A stretch of 64,000 nt of DNA, from NCBI GenBank assembly GCA_046329435.1, contig JAXLUR010000002.1, forward strand, positions 248,001 to 312,000, in the 5' to 3' direction. Below, in pieces: positions 40,478-47,710 of the stretch; position 1 is the stretch's first letter; the number at the start of each line of letters is the position of its first letter. Below the pieces are notes generated by a model. That model was not told the origin of the DNA. It saw only the letters and a program-made list of their open reading frames with translations, and did not search any database. This stretch comes from M3007 sp046329435. Its GTDB lineage: Bacteria > Bacteroidota > Bacteroidia > Chitinophagales > Saprospiraceae. The position numbers and the translations under genes were made by a program.

Positions 40478-42901
40478 ATGAAATCCCTTCTTCTCACCCT
40501 GACAGCGTCTCTGCTGTTTTTACAGGTCTCCTTTGCTCAAAAAATCAGCGGCGCCTTGTCGCTGTCCGACGGCAAGCCCGCAGAGTATGCCACCATCACC
40601 CTGCATGCCGCGTCGGATTCCTCCGTGGTCAAAGGCACCCTGAGCGGCGCCGACGGCAGTTTTGAATTTACGGATATCCAGCCAGGGCGCTACACGGTTT
40701 CCGCGAGCCTGATCGGTTCCGGCGCGGCCAACCTGCCCGCTTTCGATTACGCCGGCGACGACTTCCATCTCCAACCGCTTACCCTTCACGCGAGCGACAA
40801 CAAACTGGCCGAAGTGACGATAGTGGCCCGCAAACCCACCATCGAAATGAAAGCCGACAAGACCATTCTCAACGTGGAAGGCACCATCAATTCCACTGGC
40901 CTCAACGCGCTCGAACTCTTGCGCAAGGCGCCGGGCGTAGTGGTCGATAACAATGAAAACCTCCAGGTGCGCGGCAAAAATGCCGTCAGGGTCATGATCG
41001 ACGGCCGTGAAGTGCCGCTCGACGGAAAAGACCTGGCAGCCCAACTGAAAGGCCTCCAGGCGTCTGACATTGCCAATATTGAAATCATTTCCAACCCTTC
41101 CGCCAAATACGACGCCAGCGGCAACGCGGGCATCATCAACATCCGCCTCAAGAAAAACAAAGCCCTGGGCACCAACGGCAACGCGGGGCTGGAAGCCATT
41201 TACGGCAAAACCCCCAAAGCCGGCCTCAATCTCAGCCTTAACCACCGTGCCAAAGGCTTTAATGCCTTTGGCTCTTACAACAACCACTACGGCAAATGGT
41301 CGAACGACAATAATTTCTACCGCGAGCAGTCGGGCCTGGTATTCGATCAGCAATCCGTGCAGGCCTACACCTCCAAATGGAACAGCGCCCGCCTGGGAGC
41401 CGATTTTTTCCTCGGTGAAAAACACACCGTCGGCGTTCTGGCCAACGGCAGTTACAACCCCTCCGACTGGGGCAGCACATCGCTGGCGCGCATCGGGCGT
41501 ACCGAAGCGCCCGGGGCTGTCGATTCTTTGCTCGACGCCTCCAATGACATGAGCAACAACAACCGCGACCTCAACCTGAACCTCAACTACCGCTTTGCCG
41601 ATACTTCGGGCCATACGTTCAACGTCGATGTGGACCGCGGTTTTTACCGCCTGCGCGGCAAAAGCTACCAGCCCAACTACTACTACAGCGCCGACGGGGC
41701 CACCCTGCTCAACACCCGTATTTATGAAAACAACACCCCGACCAACATCGACATCATCACGGTGAAAGCCGATTACGAACAACGCCTCCTGGGCGGCGTT
41801 TTCGGTGTCGGGTTCAAAATTTCGGATGTCAAAACCGACAACACTTTCGACTTTTTCAACGTGATCGACAACCAGGCCGTTCTCGATACAGCGGTGAGCA
41901 ACCAGTTCCTTTACAAGGAGCGCACCAACGCCGGGTATGTCAATTACCAGCGGCAATTCGGCAAACTGCATGTGCAGGCCGGCGTGCGCGTCGAAAACAC
42001 CGATTACGAAGGCGACCTCATCGCACTTACGCCCCAGAACGGCGAAACCGTGAAAAACGAGTACACCAAACTGTTCCCCAGCGCGGCATTGACCTATGCA
42101 TTTACGGAAAAAATCGGGGTGAATGCCACGTACAGCCGGCGTATCGACCGGCCGAGTTATCAGGACCTGAACCCTTTTGAAAACAAGCTGGACGAACTGA
42201 CTTTCCAGAAAGGCAACCCGATGTTGCGCCCCCAGTTCACCAACAGTTTCGAAATCAGCCCGACCTATCAGGGCATGCCCGTGCTGACCTTCGGGTTTAG
42301 CCACACCAAAGACGTGTTTACCCAGGTGCTCGATACGGCTGGCGCCCGCGCGGCCTTTATCACCCAGGAAAATATCGCCGATCAGAAGAACTACACCCTT
42401 ACGCTCAATGCTCCCACGCCCATTGCAAAATGGTGGGACGGTTTTATCAGCCTCACCGGCTTCCGCAGCCATTTCAAGGCGCGCTTCCGCGAAGATTTTG
42501 CCTTTGAAAAATCATTCAACTCGCTCAACCTGTACAGCGAACAAAACATCAAACTGCCCAAAGGCTTCGGCATTCAGCTCTCCGGCTGGTACAACAGCCC
42601 GGGCTTCTGGGGCACCTTGCGGAGCAATGCCCAGGGCGCTGTCGATCTCGGTTTTCAGAAAAAACTCTTCGACGGCAGGGGAGAAGTGCGCCTGCGTTTT
42701 GGCGACATCCTGCACACTGCCGGCTGGTCGGGTGAAAACCTGTTTACGCCCGGGCTGCGCATGACGGCCGACGGCAACTGGGAAAGCCGCACCGTGACGC
42801 TCAACTTTTCCTACCGCTTTGGCAGCGCAGAAGTAAAAGGCGCCCGACAGCGCAAAACGGGTCTCGAAGACGAGGGCCGTCGCGTAAAATCAAGAGGATG
42901 A
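40478..42901 (+). CDS. Outer-membrane beta-barrel receptor (OMP_b-brl_3 type), copy A
   Basis: An 807-residue TonB-receptor-like outer-membrane protein. Signal peptide (MKSLLLTLTASLLFLQVSFA); carboxypeptidase-regulatory-like beta-sandwich (about 22-110, with GSFEFTDIQPGRYTVSASLI); plug-like domain (KTILNVEGTINSTGLNALEL, then GVVVDNNENLQVRGKNAVRV and NPSAKYDASGNAGIINIRLK). The rest is barrel (for example YSRRIDRPSYQDLNPFENKL) ending in FSYRFGSAEVKGARQRKTGL. Unlike classical receptors, the C-terminus extends beyond the last barrel strand and no TonB box is obvious. Substrate unknown. Paralogue of 43201-45630. Confidence 0.85.
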   Translation: MKSLLLTLTASLLFLQVSFAQKISGALSLSDGKPAEYATITLHAASDSSVVKGTLSGADGSFEFTDIQPGRYTVSASLIGSGAANLPAFDYAGDDFHLQPLTLHASDNKLAEVTIVARKPTIEMKADKTILNVEGTINSTGLNALELLRKAPGVVVDNNENLQVRGKNAVRVMIDGREVPLDGKDLAAQLKGLQASDIANIEIISNPSAKYDASGNAGIINIRLKKNKALGTNGNAGLEAIYGKTPKAGLNLSLNHRAKGFNAFGSYNNHYGKWSNDNNFYREQSGLVFDQQSVQAYTSKWNSARLGADFFLGEKHTVGVLANGSYNPSDWGSTSLARIGRTEAPGAVDSLLDASNDMSNNNRDLNLNLNYRFADTSGHTFNVDVDRGFYRLRGKSYQPNYYYSADGATLLNTRIYENNTPTNIDIITVKADYEQRLLGGVFGVGFKISDVKTDNTFDFFNVIDNQAVLDTAVSNQFLYKERTNAGYVNYQRQFGKLHVQAGVRVENTDYEGDLIALTPQNGETVKNEYTKLFPSAALTYAFTEKIGVNATYSRRIDRPSYQDLNPFENKLDELTFQKGNPMLRPQFTNSFEISPTYQGMPVLTFGFSHTKDVFTQVLDTAGARAAFITQENIADQKNYTLTLNAPTPIAKWWDGFISLTGFRSHFKARFREDFAFEKSFNSLNLYSEQNIKLPKGFGIQLSGWYNSPGFWGTLRSNAQGAVDLGFQKKLFDGRGEVRLRFGDILHTAGWSGENLFTPGLRMTADGNWESRTVTLNFSYRFGSAEVKGARQRKTGLEDEGRRVKSRG

Positions 42902-42924
42902 ACAGTTTAAAGCCGGAAAATTTC

Positions 42925-43020
42925 AGGTTCAAATTTCAAGGCGGTTGGCTTGCAGGAAGGGATGAGGGCTTCAGGTCTTCCCAGCTTCCGATCCCGAATC
43001 GCCTTGAACTTTGAACCTGA
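42925..43020. repeat. 21-bp inverted repeat between the receptor paralogues
   Basis: The 21-mers at 42925-42945 and 43000-43020 are inverted copies of each other with one mismatch in 21, separated by 54 bp. The outer part reads TCAGGTTCAAATTTCAAGG on the left arm. The whole 96 bp could form one long hairpin or be a MITE-like element. It lies in the 299-bp gap 42902-43200, which shows no gene and no clear promoter consensus. Confidence 0.6.
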
Positions 43021-43200
43021 GCCGCTGCGGCTTTTGCTTACGTCGTCAAGAGCGGGTTGTTCGTCTGGCGAAAACCGGTGTTTGCCCCCGCGATGCATCC
43101 TGTTCGTATTACGCCATGTCTATACCAAACCACCAGGGCGCCAGATGTTTCCGGATTCGATAAGCAGCCGGCAGGTCAGTCAAACTATTAAAATTAAGCG

Positions 43201-45630
43201 ATGAAAACTTCTCTGTCCTTTCTAGGGGCCTTCTTCCTGCTGGCTTCCAAACTCCTGGCACAAAAAATCAGCGGCCAGGTCGCGCAGGCCGACGGTGCCG
43301 GCGTCGAATTTGCCACGGTCATGCTTTACAATGCCGGCGACACCACGCTGGTAAAAGGCGCTATTACCGGCGCCGAAGGCCGTTTCGAATTTGAAAACAT
43401 TGCCGCCGGGCACTACTACGTCGAAGCCAGCCAGATCGGGCTGGGCAAAGGCGCCGCATCCGCTTTCGAATACAACGGCAGCGACAAACAGCTTGACAAA
43501 ATCGTCTTGCACGAATCCGCTCAGGCACTCAGCGCCGTCACGATCGTGGCGCGCCGCCCTGTGGTGGAGGTCAGGGCCGACAAGACCATCCTCAACGTGG
43601 AAGGAAACATCAATTCGCAGGGCCAAAATGCCCTGGAACTGCTCCGCAAAGCGCCCGGTGTGGTCATCGACAACAACGACAACATCAGCCTCAAAGGCAA
43701 AAACACCGTGCGTTTCCAGATCGACGGCCGCGATGTGCCGATGGACAGCAAGGACCTCGCCCAGTTCCTCAAGGGCCTGCGCGCGGAAGACATTGCGGCC
43801 ATCGAAATGATCACCAACCCGTCGGCCAAATACGACGCTTCGGGCAACGCTGGCATCATCAATTTTCGGACGAAGAAGAACAAAGCGATCGGTACCAACG
43901 GCTCTTTCGGGGGAGATGCCACCTACGGCGAAACGCTCAAAGGCGGCGGCAACCTTTCTTTCAACCACCGAAATACCTGGGTCAACGTGTATGGCAACTA
44001 TGGCAACCATTTTGGCAACTGGCACAATACCCTCAACCTTTACCGCGAAACCGACGGCAGGGTGTTCGACCAGAAAAGCAAAATGGACGACAGCAACAAC
44101 AACCATAATTTCAAACTCGGCGCCGACTTTTTCCTCAACGATAAAAACACGGTAGGCTTCATCGTCGACGGCAGGCACGCGCACGGCCCCTGGCAAAACC
44201 GCTCCCGGACCACCATCGCGAACCTGAATAACCCTGACGCGATTGATTCGGTGCTCATCGCGTCCAATTACCAGCCACAGAATCGCAACAACCTGAACGT
44301 CAACCTCAATTATCGTTTTGCCGATACCCTGGGGCACGAATTTACCGTCGATTTTAACCGGGGCGGCTACCGCTATCGCGCCGATTCGTATCAGCCCAAT
44401 TACTACACCGACCCTTCCGAACAGGAGGTTTTTTCGCAAAGAATTTACCGCAACAATACCCCGACCGACATCGATATGACGATTGTCAAAGCCGATTACG
44501 AACAGAATGTCTGGAAAGGCAAATTCGGCGTCGGCTTCAAACTCAACCACGTCCAGACGGACAATACGTTCGATTTTTTCGATGTCGTTGACGATATGCC
44601 GGTCATTAACACCGACCGCAGCAATCGTTTCGAGTACGACGAGATGGTGAATGCAGGCTATGTCAACTACAATTTTCAACTGAAAAAATGGGGCTTTCAG
44701 GCGGGCTTGCGCGCCGAACACACCAACTGGACCGGCACGCTGACCAGCCTCAAAACCGACGGCAGCGTGGAAAACAGCGACAAATACCTCAGCTGGTTCC
44801 CCAGCGCGGCCATTACTTACAACCTGAATGACAAAAACACTTTTAACCTCACGTACAGCCGCCGTATCGACCGTCCCAATTACCGCGACCTCAATCCTTT
44901 CGAAGACAAACTGGACGAGCTGGCCTATCGGAAAGGCAACCCCTTCCTGCGGCCGCAGTTTACCAACAGCGTGGAGTTGACCCACACTTTTATGGGTTTC
45001 CTCAACACGACACTCGGCTATGCGCACACCAACGACGTGTTTACAGAAATCATCGACACAGCCGGGGCTGGCGCCACGTACATCACCAATGAAAACATCG
45101 CCAGCCAGGACAATTTTTCCCTCTCCATCAGTGCCCCTATTCCCGTCGCCAAATGGTGGGATAGTTTCTGGTCGGTTACCGGCTTCACCAGCTCGTTCGA
45201 TGCCACGTTCCGCCCGGGTTTTACCGTCAACGAGTCGTTCCAATCGATGAACCTGTACAGCGAACACACCTTCAAAGTGCCCGGCGGATGGTCGCTCCAG
45301 CTGTCTGGCTGGTACAACAGTCCGGCTATCTGGGGAGCGGTATTTCGCAGCAAATCGCAGGGCGCCGTCGATTTTGGCATCAAAAAGCAGTTGTTCGACA
45401 ACAACGGGACGGCCAGTCTTTCCTTCGGCGACATATTCCATACGGCCGGCTGGAAAAGCGTCAATGATTTTACGCCGGGCCTCTACATGGTCGGCTCCGG
45501 CACCTGGGAAAGCCGTACGGTGCGAGCCAGCTTCACCTACCGTTTTGGCAACAAAAACATCAAAAGCGCCCAGCAGCGCAAAACCGGTCTGGAAGACGTC
45601 AATCGCCGGATCGGCGGCGGGAACCAGTAG
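43201..45630 (+). CDS. Outer-membrane beta-barrel receptor (OMP_b-brl_3 type), copy B
   Basis: An 809-residue paralogue of the preceding receptor with the same architecture and near-identical segments: LAQKISGQVAQADG, KTILNVEGNINSQGQNALEL, NPSAKYDASGNAGIINFRTK, TYSRRIDRPNYRDLNPFEDK, and C-terminal QQRKTGLEDVNRR. The barrel loops and the beta-sandwich differ most, suggesting ligand diversification after tandem duplication. No separate promoter consensus was seen in the 299-bp gap, so it may depend on read-through from copy A or on a non-consensus promoter. Substrate unknown; a siderophore, peptide or glycan ligand is equally possible. Confidence 0.85.
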   Translation: MKTSLSFLGAFFLLASKLLAQKISGQVAQADGAGVEFATVMLYNAGDTTLVKGAITGAEGRFEFENIAAGHYYVEASQIGLGKGAASAFEYNGSDKQLDKIVLHESAQALSAVTIVARRPVVEVRADKTILNVEGNINSQGQNALELLRKAPGVVIDNNDNISLKGKNTVRFQIDGRDVPMDSKDLAQFLKGLRAEDIAAIEMITNPSAKYDASGNAGIINFRTKKNKAIGTNGSFGGDATYGETLKGGGNLSFNHRNTWVNVYGNYGNHFGNWHNTLNLYRETDGRVFDQKSKMDDSNNNHNFKLGADFFLNDKNTVGFIVDGRHAHGPWQNRSRTTIANLNNPDAIDSVLIASNYQPQNRNNLNVNLNYRFADTLGHEFTVDFNRGGYRYRADSYQPNYYTDPSEQEVFSQRIYRNNTPTDIDMTIVKADYEQNVWKGKFGVGFKLNHVQTDNTFDFFDVVDDMPVINTDRSNRFEYDEMVNAGYVNYNFQLKKWGFQAGLRAEHTNWTGTLTSLKTDGSVENSDKYLSWFPSAAITYNLNDKNTFNLTYSRRIDRPNYRDLNPFEDKLDELAYRKGNPFLRPQFTNSVELTHTFMGFLNTTLGYAHTNDVFTEIIDTAGAGATYITNENIASQDNFSLSISAPIPVAKWWDSFWSVTGFTSSFDATFRPGFTVNESFQSMNLYSEHTFKVPGGWSLQLSGWYNSPAIWGAVFRSKSQGAVDFGIKKQLFDNNGTASLSFGDIFHTAGWKSVNDFTPGLYMVGSGTWESRTVRASFTYRFGNKNIKSAQQRKTGLEDVNRRIGGGNQ

Positions 45631-45683
45631 CCCGCCTTTTCAACCTGAAAGTTTGATTTGGTTTAATAATTCGGAAAAAAGCG

Positions 45684-45719
45684 GTCCCGCCAGATGCAAC
45701 ATTCGGCGGGACTTTTTTT
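45684..45719 (+). terminator. Terminator after the receptor pair
   Basis: GTCCCGCC (45684-45691) pairs with GGCGGGAC (45705-45712), followed by seven T at 45713-45719. Confidence 0.85.
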
Positions 45720-46095
45720 ATTCGGGCTTGAACAAATGATGCCACGGAATCACAAAAGGCAGCACCAGAACCCAGGCCAGGAAAAAGATGGCCATGCTTT
45801 TAGGAAACGGTTCGTGGCGGATAACCGCCGGTAAGGCGGCAAACAGTAGCCAGCAACTTTTATACACCAGCTGAAACAAGAGCACCACCGACATTTTGTC
45901 CGGATAAAACAGCCCTGCAACAGACAACAGAAAAATAGCGCCCCATAGAGCGCCTATCAAACGAAATGCTTCGGAATACACAAATCCGTCTGTAAAAATG
46001 GCTGTTTGCGCCGTTTTCGGGAAAAACAGCGTGGTGATGCTGATCCACCCGGCAACCAGAATGTTGGCGCCATACATTAGCTTTAATGAAAGCAT
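45718..46095 (-). CDS. Four-helix membrane protein, unknown
   Basis: A 125-residue inner-membrane protein with four hydrophobic helices: LMYGANILVAGWISITTLFF, YSEAFRLIGALWGAIFLLSV, SVVLLFQLVYKSCWLLFAAL and SMAIFFLAWVLVLPFVIPWH. The pattern resembles small DoxX/DUF-type membrane proteins common in Bacteroidota, but no family is assigned. Ends next to the DsbA-family gene on the same strand (about 5 bp between them) and is probably co-transcribed. Confidence 0.65.
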   Translation of the reverse strand: MLSLKLMYGANILVAGWISITTLFFPKTAQTAIFTDGFVYSEAFRLIGALWGAIFLLSVAGLFYPDKMSVVLLFQLVYKSCWLLFAALPAVIRHEPFPKSMAIFFLAWVLVLPFVIPWHHLFKPE

Positions 46096-46100
46096 AACGC

Positions 46101-46841
46101 TCAGTTTTCAGCACTCCGTTGAAGTGTTTGCAGAAAAACATTTACATCCTGCGCGCCCGACACGGCGTATTTTCGGTTAAAAACAAAGAAGGGTACACCG
46201 CTTATGCCGAACTGGCGGGCCAGCTCGATATCTTCGTGCACTTCGCCGGAAAAATCCTCGCCGGCCAGAACGGCCCTCACTGTCGCCGAGTCCAGCCCGA
46301 TTTCAGTTCCGATCTGTGCGAGTACGGCATGATCGGCGGTATTTTTCCCTTCGGTGAAATAAGCGGCAAAGAGGCGTTCTTCCGCAGCGTCCTGCTTGCC
46401 CCGGGTTTTGGCGTAGTGCGCAAAACGATGTGCGTCAAACGAATTGGCCACCACGGCTTTGTCAAAATGGTATTCGAGACCTGCCGAACGCGCCATATTG
46501 CTCACGTGGTCGATCATTTGGGCTGTTTGCGCTGCCGACCAGCCTTTCTTTTCCGAAAGGGATTGCGCCACACTTTTGCCGGGCTCGGTTTTCAGCTCGG
46601 GGTCGAGCTGAAAGCTGCGCCACACGACCGCCACCCGGTCGCGGGCCGGAAATTGGGCAAGGGCTGCTTCGAAACGGCGTTTGCCGATGTAACAGAACGG
46701 ACACATGACGTCCGACCAAATCTCCACGGTGATGGTATCCTGCATAAAAAAATCCGATTGATGCTGGGTGGGCCCGCCTGGCAGGCGTTCGGCTTGCAAA
46801 AGCGGCAATAACAAAATGCAAAGTGAAAAAAAGAGTTGCAT
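46101..46841 (-). CDS. DsbA/FrnE family oxidoreductase
   Basis: A thioredoxin-fold protein of the FrnE group: VEIWSDVMCPFCYIGKRRFE carries the CPFC redox motif. The DsbA helical insert includes AARSAGLEYHFDKAVVANSF-like SAGLEYHFDKAVV and NSFDAHRFAHYAK, and the cis-Pro loop is FGISGVPFFVFNRKYAVSGA. The full open frame (246 residues) begins with a plausible signal peptide (MQLFFSLCILLLPLLQAERL), which would place it in the periplasm. Starting at 46745 instead gives 214 residues and a cytosolic FrnE-like protein. Both are credible. A general thiol-disulfide role is likely; the partner is unknown. Confidence 0.85.
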   Translation of the reverse strand: MQLFFSLCILLLPLLQAERLPGGPTQHQSDFFMQDTITVEIWSDVMCPFCYIGKRRFEAALAQFPARDRVAVVWRSFQLDPELKTEPGKSVAQSLSEKKGWSAAQTAQMIDHVSNMARSAGLEYHFDKAVVANSFDAHRFAHYAKTRGKQDAAEERLFAAYFTEGKNTADHAVLAQIGTEIGLDSATVRAVLAGEDFSGEVHEDIELARQFGISGVPFFVFNRKYAVSGAQDVNVFLQTLQRSAEN

Positions 46842-46935
46842 GGCAAGGAGAAAACCTGCTCCTGAACGCCTCTGCCCCGCGAATGTTTACGAGCAGGTTT
46901 ACATTTCCGTCGCCCGGCTGCGCGGCAAATAAGAG

Positions 46936-46968
46936 AACGGCCAATCCGGAGTTACCGAATTGGCCGTT
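46936..46968 (-). terminator. Terminator of rplY
   Basis: AACGGCCAAT (46936-46945) pairs perfectly with ATTGGCCGTT (46959-46968), with an inner CCGG/CCGA part. On the minus strand it is followed by CTCTTATTTG. Confidence 0.7.
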
Positions 46969-46995
46969 GCAGGTGCTAGCAGTATAATAGCCCGA

Positions 46996-47565
46996 TTATT
47001 TCGCGCCTTTGAGGGCACGCGGGATTTCGATCAATGCGATGGGCACAGCGCCGCTGTTGGTGATTTCCACGCCTTCCTGTGAAGCAATATCGCGCACCCG
47101 GATGGTGGAACCCAGTTCCATTCCCGAGATGTCGGCGACCACTTCATCCACGGCTTTTTCGGGCGTGGTGAGGATGTTGATCTGGCGTATGGTCGGAATG
47201 AACTTGCCGCCGGCTTTTACGCCCGGGGCCTGGCCTGCGAAACGGAGCGGCACCGTGGCTTTGAACTTGACGCCCGGCACCAGCTCCAGAAAATCGATGT
47301 GGAGTACTTGCTCCGTCACCGGGTGAAACTGGATATCTTTAACGATGCACTTGTGCGTTTGGCCGTTCAGGCTGATAGCAGCCATTTTGAACTTGGAAGT
47401 GAAGACCAGCGGACGCAGATCAGCCTGGTTGAGGGCGAACTGCGTGGCGCCGCCACCACCGCTTTTATACAATACGGCCGGTACCTGGTCGTTGCGGCGA
47501 ATACGGTTGGCCTCCGTTTTACCGGAGCCTTCTTTCCGGTGTCCCTGAATGGCAATGATTTCCAT
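46996..47565 (-). CDS. rplY: 50S ribosomal protein L25/general stress protein Ctc
   Basis: A 189-residue long-form L25 (CTC type) that binds 5S rRNA. The N-terminal L25 domain (residues 1-90) includes GHRKEGSGKTEANRIRR and VPAVLYKSGGGGATQFALNQ. The C-terminal TL5/CTC beta-domain (90-189) includes HIDFLELVPGVKFKATVPLR, GGKFIPTIRQINILTTPEKA and VEITNSGAVPIALIEIPRA. Compared with the short E. coli form (94 residues), this long form is usual in Bacteroidota. Own promoter and terminator. Confidence 0.94.
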   Translation of the reverse strand: MEIIAIQGHRKEGSGKTEANRIRRNDQVPAVLYKSGGGGATQFALNQADLRPLVFTSKFKMAAISLNGQTHKCIVKDIQFHPVTEQVLHIDFLELVPGVKFKATVPLRFAGQAPGVKAGGKFIPTIRQINILTTPEKAVDEVVADISGMELGSTIRVRDIASQEGVEITNSGAVPIALIEIPRALKGAK

Positions 47566-47605
47566 TGTATGTATGCTAAAAAGTCAAATTTTGCAAAAAC
47601 GCCCG

Positions 47606-47637
47606 CAAAGGTAAGTTGGAACCTTGCTAAAAACAAA
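47606..47637 (-). promoter_or_regulatory. rplY promoter
   Basis: On the minus strand TTTG (plus 47634-47637), a 20-bp spacer and TACCTTTG (plus 47606-47613), a near-ideal promoter. The -33 lies just before the terminator of the upstream gene (47656-47683). Confidence 0.7.
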
Positions 47638-47655
47638 ATTCATTTAAAAAAAATC

Positions 47656-47683
47656 AGGGCGCCCAAAGTGTTTCGGGCGCCCT
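47656..47683 (-). terminator. Terminator of the beta-helix protein gene
   Basis: AGGGCGCCC (47656-47664) pairs perfectly with GGGCGCCCT (47675-47683). On the minus strand the tail is TGATTTTTTTTAAATG. Confidence 0.88.
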
Positions 47684-47710
47684 TGCTGTGTTTTAATCAA
47701 ACGGGTAGCA

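Noticed and set aside
40520..45441. Long minus-strand frames opposite both receptor genes
   Set aside because: Antisense shadows of codon-biased genes; the forward frames have signal peptides, plug and barrel motifs.
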